64,000 nt of DNA, from the NCBI GenBank assembly GCA_026874595.1, contig CM049317.1, positions 24,704,401 to 24,768,400 on the forward strand. Reading direction: 5' to 3'. This DNA is from Sipunculus nudus. Lineage: Eukaryota > Annelida > Sipuncula > Golfingiida > Sipunculidae. Position 1 is the stretch's first letter, and each line of letters starts with the position of its first letter. This document shows positions 1 through 11,409 of this stretch, one piece after another. The position numbers were made by a program, and so were the translations under genes. The notes beneath the pieces are model-generated. The model saw nothing but the letters and a program-made list of their open reading frames with translations, searched no databases and was not told the DNA's origin.

Positions 1-315
1 GAGTTTTCTTCATATAACAAATGAATAGATATAACCATCCCACCATGCGCTTTTGTGACGTCACTTTTTGTGCTTTAAAGAATTAGCTTACAAGATGTGT
101 GACCATAGAGAAAAAAAAAATCTTCTCTACCTAAATTTGATACCTGTGTGAACTTTCAAACTACCTCACAATGTTATTACACACAATTATTTAGGCATTT
201 CTGTCGAACTATAGGTTGTGCTATTCGTTTAAACTGTCTTGTTGTACATGCGTCATTGGTAATATGAAAGTTGGCCTAATACCAGATGTATATATGATTA
301 TAATGACTTATAGTT

Positions 316-751
316 TGTTGCCTCCGACACGAAGGTATGCGTTCATTCCTGTCTGTGTGTGTTTTTGTATGCGTGTGTTTAAACTCACGCAGTCGTGGAT
401 AGAATCTCTGGAAATTTCCAGGGCATTTCGGAAATTGGCGAAGGAAGATTCGACTTGATTTTGTTGTGGATCTAGCATCTTATCCGGAGTCATGAGCATC
501 TTCGGGGAATATTCACAAATGCACGCTTACTTATATATTATATTCAAGCATGAATAAACCTGGGAATATTGGCCAAAATATAAGTGAACGCAGAGCAAGT
601 CCCGCCTCATCAGTGTGGCCTGGCCACTAGTTCAGGTCACGGTCGAGCGCTCAGCACCTCGGGGTAACGGTGGCCAGTACGTTCGCAGAGCGTTTTTGAA
701 ACTTGTGCTCCCATGGAGGAGGCATGTATCCAATGGAATGCACATTTCTAG
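316..751 (+). repeat. Helitron-like dispersed repeat, copy 1
   Basis: This is one of eleven related copies in the window. It starts near a TG-rich stretch, carries the shared core (fragments such as CAGGGCATTTCGG and AACCTGGGAATATTGGCC) and ends in GGAATGCACATTTCTAG. In other copies this end forms a small hairpin followed by CTAG and T. Here the base after CTAG is A, so the end has drifted. The part from about 600 to 720 (TTCGCAGAGCG, GTGTGCTxxCAT) is shared with the copies at 29.77 and 55.6 kb. Short open frames inside it are chance frames. The copy is clear; the Helitron class is inferred from the family's 3' end. Confidence 0.7.
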
Positions 752-2050
752 ATAACTTCTCATTTCTTTTCCATCATGATCGGATCTGCGACAGTATATG
801 CCTACGCCGTGTTGTGTTCTTTAGCAGACGGTCTCATTTAGACAAATAAATTGATTTAAGGTAATCTAGTCACATGATTAAAATAATTGACCGCCGTTAG
901 TCATGTTAAAAATATTTGCATCTCGCAAAATAATTATATCAGTTTACTTGTAAACGGAACAACTCCTTATTATATTAAGGAAAATGGTTCTCAATTGACC
1001 CCTATGAAACAGCTTGTTAACATTAATTTGTTTCTTCAAGTTATTCCTCTGGTGATGACACAGTTGAAATTATATTATGGAATTGATGGCAGAAAGCAGA
1101 TCTGAATTAAAGTGACTCAGAAAACTTATGATAAAAAACTTTGCGGTGGGCTAGTCTAATGACACTACTATAGCGGTTCTGTTTATTGAAATGCAGCCTA
1201 TGGTAATTCAATTTTACATTTTTTAAATTATTATCCCATGATTTTAATTATCCTGACCCAATTCATAAATTTTATGGATGTTTTTTCGATTATTTGGAAT
1301 TCTGTAGGAAAGAGGGGTATTAAAAAACATATACATTTAATTCGTTGATCATGGTACACATTAGTCAAGGCTTTTTATTGTATGGCTTCTTTAAGAGATC
1401 ATCTTCGTGTATTTTATAAAAAGAAAACTGGTAGATGTTCTCCCATAAGCGTCTTAAGCCCAAACTAAAAGAGTTGAAAAGCACGTCCTGTTTGGTACAC
1501 AATAAATAACGTGCAGCTGGGAATCCGCAAGATTTCCGCTGAATGACGTCAAACTTAATTTAAATAGCATGCAGAATTATATGTTGAAGTTGTATTATGC
1601 GATTTCAGGCGGTATTGAAGAGAAAACACGTAATATTATATCTTTTTTAGATGGCGAGGTATTATAATTTTCCCTTCGTACGTTACTATGTATGTTAGTA
1701 ACTTAACGCAAAAAAAGTAATCAATATAGATTTGATGAAATTATGTACCGGTATATAGTTAGAACAAACGAACAATCCATTAAAAAATGGACGTAATCTG
1801 GATTACCATCATATGTCTCTTATTCAAAATGGGGATACGTTGGGTCCCGTTGCAGAGGAAGGGCTTATTGCCGCGTAGTGTGTTCCCAGAACCGTAAGGT
1901 AGCGAACTCCCCAGACCCCTAAGGTAGCGACGTATTGTGCTCGATACGGGACCAATTATTTATGTGTTTGTGGTAATTGGCCACCGAGTAAGTCAGAAAT
2001 CAAAAACATCTTTAGAAAAAAAGGTGAATATTTGGCTTTAACGTAAGACA
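752..2050. other. No gene recognised
   Basis: AT-rich sequence with only short open frames, the longest about 72 codons at 887-1,105, which matches nothing I know. Around 1,892-1,933 the phrase TAAGGTAGCGA occurs twice about 30 bp apart. I see no exon, RNA gene or clear repeat end. Confidence 0.5.
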
Positions 2051-2054
2051 GTAC

Positions 2055-3000
2055 CGCCTGTATAGACTTCAGCAGATTACCCCCCCCCCCCCTTTCAGGT
2101 TAACCCCCGGTAACCTGAAATCGATTTCATATTACCCCCCCCCCCCCCCGGGATAGCCTGAACCTGATTTCAGGTTACCCCCCCCCCTTTTTTGTTCAGA
2201 TTACCTTCTTCATTGATCAAGCTAATATGATTACTTTTTGTGTATGTAGGAGCTCACCGCTCCTGATAAATTTATTAACAACATCCTCAGCTTGCTGGTG
2301 ATATAGTGGTTAGCTCTGTCCGTAACCACTTCGGAACACGTATTATCTCAAAAACGTAACTCACATCCCATTTTTTTAACTTTGCAGGTGTATCTTGGGA
2401 TCTCCTCACTTGATCAGGTTGTGGTCACACTTACTTGATTTTTATACTTTTTAAGTTTTTTTAACGCCCGTTTTATAGACGGATCATACTGAATATATGT
2501 TGGTCCGACCAATAACCATTGGTATCCCAACAATAACTTTCCAGTATTTTGATTGATTTTCAGGAAACTTACTAATAGTATGTTCAAATAAAGTATCTCG
2601 CATGAGTTTGATTCTCTGCAATATTCACGCATATTAATGAGGTCAGAAGTCAAGAGACACTCTGTTTCAATTATAGTTATGCATTTATAATCTAACCTGA
2701 GGAGAATGTTTTGTACCTTTTGTACTGCAGGGAAAATGACAGTTTTATAATAATCGTCATCATCGTAAATTTTACTGTTGTTATTATCATAGTTAGTAGT
2801 AGTAGTTGTTGTTCTTCTTGTTTTTGATGTCAGGTTACTTCAGTTAGTGTATAAGATAAGAATCTAAATAATCAAAGGTAAACATTGGGGGGGGGTTATA
2901 TGAAATTTGAGGGGGTTATCTGAAATCGGTTTCAAGTTACCGGGGGAGGGTAAGATTACCACACGTTAATCGGAAAGGAGGGTAATCTTAAATCGCTACA
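2055..3000. mobile_element. Inverted-repeat element with poly-C / poly-G arms
   Basis: The left arm (about 2,055-2,215) has three long C runs, each joined to a module like ATTACCCC or GGTTACCCC and to versions of ACCTGAAATCGATTTCA. The right arm (about 2,885-2,995) carries the reverse complement: GGGGTTATATGAAATT, GGTTATCTGAAATCGG, GGGTAATCTTAAATCG. The outer ends also pair (CGCCTGTATAG...CAGATTACCCCC against GCCGGTGTAGC...AAGATTACCCTCC reversed). The roughly 670 bp between the arms has no recognisable protein. This looks like a MITE or foldback element of about 0.95 kb. No target duplication was identified. The runs of ten or more G or C could form four-stranded DNA and are prone to length error. 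Confidence 0.55.
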
Positions 3001-3004
3001 CCGG

Positions 3005-3785
3005 CATAATTGTTAAAAAAACTTCACGAAATATGGAATAATTAACCGTCACGCGTAGATGAATATAACCGCTTCTAGGGTGGCCTTTGTAAAAAATATA
3101 ATTCTTCATGCTGAGAGTCTGTTTAATCTTAGTTTGAGGGGGTGATACTGGAGAACATCCGGGTCAGCTGTCCATAATTCCATACACAATGTATCAGTGC
3201 AGAAAAGTTTGCCTGTTTGTCTCTGTTATATTTAAATTAAAGTCTCAAAGAATTTAAAAAGAATTTAAGTTGTTCGTTTGCAACATATCAAGTAATAACG
3301 ATTTTGACGGACCGTTTCGGTTTTGATGTGGATTCAACTGTTATCAGAGCCTTGCGTCTTCTGAATGCTTTCCAGTATTTCACAAGTGTATTGTACTTTT
3401 TAATGTATCACGGAATGACTTTGATTATTAGCCCCGAAGGTCTGGGATTCACGGAGAAGATCTCCTGCCCTGATTCATTTTAACGCCAGATTAAATACAT
3501 CTCTTTCGGAAACATTTTGATTATCAGTATACAACAGCATTATTCAGTATACCAAATCCAAAATAGCAAATACTAGATAAGAGATAAAATGGCCACTAAT
3601 GTCGCTTGGGAGAGTTACAGGGATTTGTTTTCGATGCAAGGATGTGATCATACGTGTGTGCGTGCGTATGAATATTAGTGCCTTAATTGAGTCTGATTAT
3701 AATTATCGGAGATTTGCGCTAAATACATGCTGTATTATTCTAATTATCAATACCACCATGATCATTAAATTTCATCCAGACTTAT
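3005..3785. other. No gene recognised
   Basis: Unique-looking AT-rich sequence between the inverted-repeat element and LTR element A. It contains an unremarkable open frame at 3,599-3,880 that runs into the LTR fragment and is not a plausible gene. Confidence 0.5.
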
Positions 3786-3789
3786 ACGT

Positions 3790-3922
3790 TGTAACAAATG
3801 TCTCTTTAATGTATCAGCAGTCTTACATGTGTATGTGCATAGCCGGCATAGCCCAGCCCACGCGTGCGGCCCACGTGTAAACACAGCGGTCATGCTAGTC
3901 TGGGGCTTTCACAATGAAGCAT
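3790..3922 (+). repeat. 5' LTR fragment of element A (first part of U3)
   Basis: These roughly 133 bp match the start of the 3' LTR at 6,562-6,707: TGTATCAGCAGTCTTA, CATAGCCC.GCCCACGCG and CTAGTCTGGGGCTTTCACAA occur in both, in the same order. The 3' LTR carries about 13 extra bases near 6,615-6,630. The match stops at GAAGCAT (3,916-3,922), where integrase coding sequence begins at once. The TATA box, R, U5 and primer site are therefore missing. Confidence 0.88.
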
Positions 3923-5036
3923 GGCACACGAGGCTCTTTTGTTTGGCCATTTAGGTATAATTAAAACTTATCCGAAAATTAGTACATACTTCTATTGGCC
4001 TAACCTCAGGACTGATGTTGTACAATATTGTTAATCATGCCATACGTGCTAGATGGTAGGCAAGCCAAATCAGAATCCTTCTAAAGCCCCACTTTGGTCT
4101 ATTCCTGCTTTCAAGGAACCATTAAGTAGGGTTATTTTTAATTGTGTTTGACCACTGCCCAAAACAAAATCTGGACATGAATACTTGCTGAAAATTATGT
4201 GTGCATCTACCATTAATGCCGAAAGTGTTGTCAAGGATCTGACCAAGTTTTTTACAACTTTTGGATTACCAACATCCGTCCAGTCTGACCAAGGGTCTAA
4301 TCTTATGTCTGGCTTATTCCAGCAAGTTATGCTTGGTATAAAACAGTACAGTTCTTCGCCATACCATCCTGAAAGTCAGGGTGCCCTCGAGCGTTTTCAC
4401 CAGACATTAAAAAACATCATTAAGACTTATTGTTAGGACACACAGAAAGACTGGGATGAAGGAATCCACCTATTGCTGTTTGCTGTCAGAGAATCATCTC
4501 AAGAGTCCTTGGGTTTCAGTCACTTTGAACTAATTTTTGGACGCTCAGTTCGTGGTCCATTAAAACTGCTTATAGAAAAACTCTTGTGTGTCTCAGACTT
4601 TCGCACTACACTACACAATGCTTGTGAGATTGCAAAGTCTAACCTAAAATCTGCACGAAGTAAAATGAAAACAAAGTATGACAAGCACACTGTAAGTAGG
4701 ACGTTTGAGCCTGGTGAAAAGGTCCTTGCCTTACTTCCCATCCCTGGCAGACCTCTGCAAGCTAGGTATTTTGGTCCTTACATTGTTGACAAGAAAGTCA
4801 GTGATTTAAATTACATACTGTTGACACCGGATAGGCGTAAAAAGAAACAATGGTGCCATGTTAACATGTTGAAACCATATTATGACAGAAATAGCACATC
4901 AGATGATGTACATAATGCTACTGCTTTTAATTGTGTAAAAACTGACCCTGACCCAGTTAAAGTAGATACTGATTGTAAGTGTGATGTAGACATTCAGTGT
5001 GGTACAGTACCATTAAAAAAACTCAGACGTGCTTAA
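3921..5036 (+). pseudogene. Integrase region of element A (broken)
   Basis: This encodes the enzyme that would insert the element's DNA into the host genome. One frame (with stops) reads through an N-terminal zinc-binding segment (FGHLGIIKT, YFYWPN, then CHTC), the catalytic core and a C-terminal GPY/F-type domain (GPYIVDKK, then HVNMLKPYY at about 4,858-4,884). In the core the second acidic residue is in QSDQGSN and the glutamate in GALERFHQTLK. The first expected aspartate region reads IFNCV then a stop, so that aspartate appears to be N. About a dozen codons are missing near 4,200. Stops lie near 4,034, 4,049, 4,149 and 4,434. The domain sits directly before reverse transcriptase, in a different frame. 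Confidence 0.9.
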
Positions 5037-6428
5037 CAACCTGGATGCCAAACTGTCACACCTTACCGCACAATAACAACAAGACCTCAAGAATCTGCTG
5101 CGGAATTATGAACATTTGTTTAGTGACATTCCGACGCGAACTAACACATTGTGCCATGACGTCGATAATGGCGAGGCAAGCGCAGGCAAGCAGCATCCTT
5201 ATAGACTGAATCCAGAAAAACAAAAGTATCTACAGGATGAGATTCAATATTTGCTGGACAATGATTTTATTGGACCGAGTAATAGTAACTAGAGTTCACC
5301 ATGTATTCTTGTGCCAAAACCTGATGGAAGTTACTGTATGTGCACAGATTATTGAAAGCTGAACTCTGACACCAAGACTGACACATTCCCGATTCCAAGG
5401 ATCGATGATTGTATTGATAGCTCCAGATATGTCTCCAAGTTTGACTTGCTAAAAAGATTCTGGCAAGTTCTGCTGACAGAACGAGCGAAAGAAGTGTCCG
5501 CATTTGTGACGCCGCAAGGACTGTACCAATATAAAGTTATGCCGTGTGGCATGAAGTACTCGCCAGCCCTATTCGAGCGCCTCATCCATATGGTTTTCAA
5601 GGACATTCAGGGCTGCGACGCATATATTGATGACCTTATCGAGTACAGCGAAATCTGGGAGAAACATCTGCAAATTCTTCGCGACCTCTTCGAAAGACTC
5701 AGTGAAGTACGTCTGACCATCAACTTAGTAAAATCTGAGTTTAGTCATGCGCAAGTAACATTTTTGGGTCAAATTTTAGGGCAGGGTCAAGTTAAACCTG
5801 TTGATGCCAAGATAAGTGCTATTTCTGCATTTCCTAGACCAGAAAACAAAAAGCAAATAATGCGTTTTCTTGGTATGGTTGGATACTACAGGAATTTTTG
5901 TCCAAATTTTGCTACTGGACCTGTACCTTTTACTAATTTGTTAAAGAAGAAACAAAAGTTTGTATGGAATGTTCAGTATGAAAATGCATTTCAGAATTTG
6001 AAAGCAATTCTGCAAAGTTCACCAGTTTTGGTAGCTCCAGACTTTTCTGTACCTTTAAAGTTAGCTGTAGATGCTAATGATACTGCTGCTGGTGCTGTGT
6101 TGTTACAAGAAGGCAATGATTGCATTGATCATCCAACTTGTTATTTTTCAAGAAAGTTTAATGCAAACCAGGAAAACTACTCCACTATTGAAAAAGAATG
6201 TTGGCTTTGATTTTGGCCTTGCAACATTTTGAAGTTTATGTTACGTCATCAGTCAGGCCGATCATTGTCTTCAGTGATCACAATCCCCTCACATTCAAGA
6301 GCAAGTTGAGGTGTGAAAATCAAAGATTGTTGAGATCTAGTTTGTTTTCACAGGATCACAATCTTGATATCATACACATTAAAGGGAAAGACAATGTATT
6401 TGCTGATAGCTTATCGAGCTGTTTATGA
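5032..6428 (+). pseudogene. Reverse transcriptase-RNase H region of element A (broken)
   Basis: This encodes the polymerase that copies element RNA into DNA and the nuclease that removes the RNA. Visible in order: the pre-RT segment (LFSDIPTRT, KQHPYRLNP), the finger region (SSPCILVPKPDGSYC), FDLLKRFWQV, SAFVTPQGLYQYKVMPCG, the catalytic YIDD box at 5,623-5,634, LGMVGYYRNF of the connection, then RNase H with acidic residues in LAVDAND, STIEKE, FSDHNPL and VFADSL. In-frame stops occur near 5,066, 5,289 and 5,353; the last replaces the usual arginine of DYRKLN and could be a CpG decay. A one-base indel near 6,196-6,205 splits RNase H. Downstream lies only the polypurine tract and LTR. Confidence 0.92.
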
Positions 6429-6550
6429 AATGTTGTAAACGAGATGTTTATGTCATGTTGTAAATAAGATGATTTTGGAGATGTTGTAAAAATTTAGTGA
6501 TTGTGATCGCAAAAAGAAAGTTTTTTAGGAAAACTTTGTTTTTTCTTACA

Positions 6551-6561
6551 GGAGGGGGGAG
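6551..6561 (+). promoter_or_regulatory. Polypurine tract of element A
   Basis: GGAGGGGGGAG lies immediately before the TG that opens the 3' LTR. This is the expected position and composition of the plus-strand primer for reverse transcription, and it marks the end of the internal region right after RNase H. Confidence 0.88.
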
Positions 6562-7233
6562 TGTTACAGATGTCCCTTTTATTGTATCAGCAGTCTTAGG
6601 TGCGAATATGCAAAGCTAGCATAGACCGTTGCTATGCCGACATAGCCCGGCCCACGCGTGCGGCCCAAGTGTAAACATGCTAGTCTGGGGCTTTCACAAT
6701 GAAGCATCTTTGGATTTTTCCTGAATTCGAAAGTTCTCGGCTTGGTGTGAGAAGCTATAAATAGGGGGCTGTGTTTTAGAACCGGGAGATAGGAGGGAAA
6801 AATTCCATCGGGCACGGAAGAGTGTGTGTCAGTATGTGGGACCTTTTCCGATACATGCAGTAGTCATAGGTCTTCTTCGGAATTTATGACGGATTTTATA
6901 TAGTCTTCAGTTTGCCTTTCGGATCCCTTCCAGGATTTCACTTTTGGATTACAGGAGAATGTTTTTGTGATTACATTGGACTGTTACTATCTGAGAAGAT
7001 TTGTGTGAACTGTTCATCCGGCTTATACATTTTAAGGGACTTGTCACTGTGACAGTGGTGGTATCCAGGTACTGTGCTCTTTGTTTATTATGCTGTGATT
7101 GTATTGATTTGCTGTTATACTGTTGTTGTTCTGTGTAATTATATTGATTTAGTGTATTGTTACAGAATCTGATTTTTTTATCTCCATTACAAAATTTATG
7201 TTCGTCATATAAACGATATTAGGTTCCGTAACA
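6562..7233 (+). repeat. 3' LTR of element A (full, 672 bp)
   Basis: It begins TGTTACAG and ends CCGTAACA. A TATA box (TATAAATA) sits at 6,756-6,763. The last roughly 130 bp (TGTTACAGAATCTGATTTTT, ATCTCCATTACAAAATTT, GGTTCCGTAACA) match the minus-strand LTRs at 21.3, 24.5 and 38.5 kb, so all belong to one family. The first roughly 150 bp do not match those LTRs beyond TGTTACAG, so A is a separate subfamily with a different U3. It is flanked by ATGT. Confidence 0.92.
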
Positions 7234-7256
7234 ATGTAAAATGTAAAATATCGTTA

Positions 7257-7321
7257 GGAGAGAGAGAGAGGGAGAGAGAGAGAGAAAGAGAGAAAGAGAG
7301 AGAGAGAAAGGGAGAGAGAAA
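7257..7321. repeat. (GA)n microsatellite
   Basis: GA repeats with a few A and G interruptions, about 65 bp, just outside the right end of element A. Confidence 0.9.
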
Positions 7322-7324
7322 AAT

Positions 7325-7960
7325 TATAATAACCTGTGATATTTATCAGAATTTTGACAAAACCCATCTCAGGGAGAGAAGGGGTAATTCTACACCCGTC
7401 ATCAAAACTGCCATGGTGTTTTTGAAAAACTACTGGCCGCACGCTTAATCCATCTATAAACCTGACCCGAACAGTCGGACCAGCGAGATGCGCCAAATGT
7501 TGTAATTTTATTTGTCCTCTTACTAGGAGATCCTGGTCGTCATCAGCATTAGTATATCGCGTGCTGCCTGTGTCAGCTTTTTATTATCTTCATGAAAAGA
7601 TTTAATTTCATAACGACGACAACAATTACGAAAATATAAGTGATGAACGCTGAAGGGAAGCGAGGCGTAAAATCGGGTTTGTTAAACAAAGCGTATGTTT
7701 AATGGGTTCCATGGGTGAAAATCGATGAAAATTGATATGTTCGGCGGCGTAATAAGCTTGTATCAAGATAATTTGAGTGGTGTAATATGTCATTTAATAG
7801 ATAGCGTAGATAATGGATGGTGCCCACATTGGTTTGTCATCGAACAATGTCGGTCGCGTAATGAAATGCACAACCTCCATGTTGAATTTATTTAAGTTGA
7901 TGCCCACATTTATTGGTAATATGACAAGGACAGTTATTTTTAGTCATTTAATGTATGTAG
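7325..7960. other. No gene recognised
   Basis: Moderately AT-rich sequence. The minus-strand open frame over 7,254-7,496 is partly the GA repeat read as Ser/Leu and is not a gene. Confidence 0.5.
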
Positions 7961-7964
7961 TAGG

Positions 7965-8350
7965 GGTGGCCGATACTATCAGTATATCAGCATATGATAT
8001 ATGCGATACAGTGATTCGCATATTGCGTATAACAATAGAGTTAAATGATTTTTTGTAGGAAATATATGTAATTTTAGTTACAAATGATATATCTAATTGA
8101 GCAGGGATAAATGACAGGCTTTAATTGAAAGCAGCTGCTGTATCTTTAGACGTAAAGTAGGAAATGTTCAAGTTCATCCATTATATTAACATAATGAAGA
8201 ATTAATTATTATTATTATTCTATTAATCATTTAATTATATAGGCCGACATAATATAAAATCACACTTGTTTCGTTTATATTTGATACAATGAAAATTCCC
8301 CCGATACGTTTCGCAATACGCTACCACATATCGCAATATATTGCGGTACG
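7965..8350 (-). repeat. Dispersed AT-rich repeat with TATCGCAATATA motifs
   Basis: The stretch 8,255-8,300, reverse complemented, matches 38,425-38,466 well (TTTTCATTGTAT, GAAACAAGTGTGATTTTA). Both lie beside strings like CGATACGTTTCGCAATACG and ATCGCAATATATTGCGG. Related copies are at 19.38-19.69, 26.33-26.52, 30.59-30.74 and 38.34-38.51 kb. The GGGGTGGCCGATAC and ATATCGCAATATATTGCGG phrases at the ends suggest an inverted-repeat DNA element. No transposase is visible. Confidence 0.55.
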
Positions 8351-8351
8351 A

Positions 8352-9689
8352 AGTTTTAGGCGATGCCCAGCCCCAGTTTTTAAACATGCATTAAGCATGG
8401 TGGCGCCAGAGGTAGTTCACTGAATTGTAACCGCAAGGTTGTGCGTACCCGTCCAGTCCTGGTTGCCTTCCACACTAAAACTCACTGTCAAAGGTTTAAC
8501 CACAAGGGTGCGCTCTCTTCACCCGGGATTGAAAATATACTTATCAAGGACGGCAGGAAAATGTCTAATGAATAACCTTCTAGCTATAATCATATCTGGA
8601 TTTTTGAACGTAACTTTATATAGACTTTCAGTATCTGTATGTGCTGTTTGATTTAAATATTGATGCGTTATATTATATAACTTCTCTATGTATATTCTTA
8701 ATTTTGTTTGAAATGATATATATCTACAGATAATAAAATATATAAAATATATTAACTAATTATGGAACCTTATTCGTATATTCAACACTTTTTATTGGTC
8801 AACGTAGATTAAAATTCCAGATGAGGTTTTACATTTGTTTATCACCCTGCAGTCCTGGATTGAAGAAATTCAGGTCATATACAAATATAGGTCAAATACA
8901 AATACTGGTCATATGGTGTCGATAGAATACATTCATGTATTTCTTAAATTGACACAATATCTTTCTACAATTCTTATCATTGTAATCATTTAAAAAGTGT
9001 GAAACCTATTAAGTCCTACACCTGGTTTGTCCGAATAAATTAAATTTACGGTTGTCCCTATAAAAGAGGTTCTACTGCAGTTGGTGCTGTTAATAAGTAA
9101 AATGGCAAAACGCAACTGCAAGCATGTGTACTAACGGAGGAACGGATGGACTGAACAGAGGGAAAATTTGACTGCAAGTTTGATTAATGACAGGGGGATA
9201 GACGGATTCCTATTTTAGAATTGAAGATATTAAATTCACCCACATTAGTTTACATTATTTGGTATTAGGTTCGAACAGATGACGTCACAGCAAGTGCAGT
9301 GAGTAGGTGGATGGGCAAGGTGTCTTTAAAGCCCGACTGCAGAAAACTGAGTACAGGTGACCTGTTTCTGTGAATTGCTAGCAAATTCCTGCCTATAAAC
9401 CAGGAAAGAAACAGGCGTAAGTCAGTTTACGCGTTACGTTAAATACGATATACGGGGGATAGCTAAAGATCGATCGGAGCTACCGAAAGCGTAAATCTGA
9501 CCCATCCTTGAAGCTCGCTTAACTTAACCTAACCTTTTATCACCGATTTTCTTTAAATTAGTTAACAGCGAACATGTTGCTTCGTTTGTGTCCTGATTTC
9601 ACAGCTTTAAGTAAGTCTGCTGGAGAGTCCTTCCTTAAAGTAGCTTTCAGTCGCGGAATAAATGGAGCTTACCGCTCGGAGAGTTTGCA
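8352..9689. other. No gene recognised
   Basis: AT-rich sequence with scattered short open frames. The one at 8,439-8,651 (70 codons) shows no domain. I see no splice-bounded exon or RNA gene that I can support. Confidence 0.5.
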
Positions 9690-9934
9690 ATCATTTCTTC
9701 GTGTGTTTGTGTATGCGTTTGTGTGTTTGTGTGGTTGTTCACAACATAACCCACGTAATCATGAACATAATCTCATGATAATTCAGAGCATGGGTCGATG
9801 TAGGACTGATTAGATTTTGGTGTGGATCCATCACATGATCCGGATCCAGGAATATCATCCAGCAATATGTACAGTCACTTATGCCCGAATGAACCTGAGG
9901 ATATGGGCCGAATAAGTGAATGGCGGATTTCTAG
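9690..9934 (+). repeat. Helitron-like dispersed repeat, copy 2
   Basis: It has the family core (CACAACATAACCCACGTAAT, GATTAGATTTTGGTGTGGAT, CAGTCACTTATGC, GGATATGGGCCGAATAAGTG) and ends GGATTTCTAG before TTTT. The hairpin arm is reduced in this copy. Confidence 0.75.
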
Positions 9935-9935
9935 T

Positions 9936-11290
9936 TTTCGATATAAAATATCTCACAATAGAATATACCAAAACGCAACGCCGGTTGCGCGTCGTTCACC
10001 GCGCTCCTGCCTATACTTCTGAATACAAGACTAACGTATAAAAACCCTTTATTAAACATAAATCCAAAAAGTCATTCAAATGCATATGAGACCGCATAAA
10101 TATACATGAATTTAAACTTGGTACATAATTTTTTCTTATGATTTAGGTTTTTATGAAATTCCCATACCTTTCATTAGAAATGTCTCAAGCCTGTTTTTTT
10201 TTTTTCCTCTATAATGTTTCTTTCTAACTTGAAATTGAATTTTTAAATTTCAATAAAAAATAAATTTCTTTTCTAATTATTAAAGAAACATAGTAGAGAA
10301 AAACAAGAAACAGGTTTAGGATATTGTCTAGTGATTTGATATTAAAACAAAAAAAAAAGTTGCTGTTACTCGTTGCTTAGAATAGTGTAACATTTAAAAA
10401 TTTAGAATATTAAAGATTAAAAAAAAGTGGATTTCAAAAACACATATACCTACAAAAAGAGTACCATTCCAGGTAAAATTGCTATAAACTTTATATATCT
10501 GAGTATTATTTATTTGAGGGCGTTTCGCGGGGTCTGTTACCTTGGTGAACATTCGGAGTACACCAGTTTACCTGTGCCAGGGTGTCGAGCCCAATCCGCT
10601 TTTTTAGATCCTGTATCCAACACTGACATTATTGGGTCAGTTTCAAACAGGCAATAAAAAATCAACTAATCGTATCCTTTCAACGTCCCCTTTATCCAAT
10701 AAATCCATTAACACGTGAAGAAGGTCGCTTGACCAGATTTAAAACACTCGGAAATTATCCAGCTAGTAGATTTATTTCCATTTACCAGATGAATTAAGTG
10801 CAACTTTGTGATCAGTTTAACAATTTGGTATGTAATAAAATGAGATCAAAAGAGAAGAAAGTAAAGTGATCAGAGCGGATCTTAGAATTCTATCGTGCCC
10901 ACGTGTAAGGGTGAACTGGCTTACCCGGATAAAGAGTATTTTAATATTTCTATCTTTCTATCTTTGACAGAAGATACATGACGTCCGGTGTTAAAGTGGG
11001 TAGTCAAAGAGAAAAAAAAACTGTATACAAACATGGATATACGTATGATAAGGCCAAGCGAGATTTTGAAATGACATGGCAGATTCGGCAATTGTTATAC
11101 CTAGGCCGGTGTGCGAGAGGCATTATACTTTACCATCAGTTCGTCTGTCAGCATATTAACGCAAAAACCTCTGGAAAGTTTTTAAAGAGTTTTTGTGGAG
11201 GTCTGGGAAAACACCCAAAATTAGTCCATAAAGTTTGGAGGTAAACTGTCAACAATACTTTGTTTTTGCAATGGGCCCACCGGCATTCAT
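9936..11290. other. No gene recognised
   Basis: AT-rich. It contains A and T homopolymers (10,190-10,260) and weak open frames at 10,427-10,657 and 10,978-11,244 without known domains. Towards the right end, around 11,330-11,390, a CCGTCCGTC-rich phrase precedes the minisatellite array. Confidence 0.5.
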
Positions 11291-11409
11291 TTTTGCTCAG
11301 CTGAGTGTAAGTCATCTGAGGTATATCGATCGCCCTTGTCCGACGTCCGTCCGGCCGTCTGGCCGGCCGGTTGTCAAGCCGTCCGTCTGTTAGCAGGGCA
11401 CAAATCGTA

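Larger units (their letters stand above)
3790..7233 (+). mobile_element. Element A: Gmr1-like (Ty3/gypsy) LTR retrotransposon, gag-protease deleted
   Basis: The order seen is 5' LTR fragment (3,790-3,922), integrase, reverse transcriptase, RNase H, polypurine tract, full 3' LTR (6,562-7,233). The whole is bounded by ACGT on the left and ATGT on the right, possibly one 4-bp target duplication with a CpG change. Integrase precedes reverse transcriptase, and RNase H ends only about 120 bp before the polypurine tract, leaving no room for a second integrase. This order with gypsy-type proteins is the hallmark of Gmr1-like elements, first described in deuterostomes. The 5' LTR joins integrase directly, so the primer site, gag and protease are gone. 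Several stops and a frameshift make it non-coding today. Confidence 0.9.

Noticed and set aside
1892-1935. TAAGGTAGCGA occurring twice, resembling a conserved large-subunit rRNA segment
   Set aside because: Only about 11 bases match, the surroundings are not rRNA, and the phrase is part of a short local duplication. No rRNA gene is called.
2283-2330. GATATAGTGGTTAGCTCTGTCC, resembling a tRNA or SINE box A
   Set aside because: No box B follows at a suitable distance and no stems form.
4473-5036. The 187-codon integrase frame as an intact gene
   Set aside because: It is only the C-terminal two-thirds of a broken integrase: the same frame has stops upstream and the first catalytic aspartate position is altered.
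3921-6428. Element A as an endogenous retrovirus
   Set aside because: No envelope-like frame exists between RNase H and the polypurine tract (about 120 bp), and integrase order and sequence fit a Gmr1-like retrotransposon.
7254-7496. Protein with a Ser/Leu-rich tail on the minus strand (also 63.69-63.87 kb)
   Set aside because: The tail is the GA or A/G-rich tract translated, and the rest has no domain.
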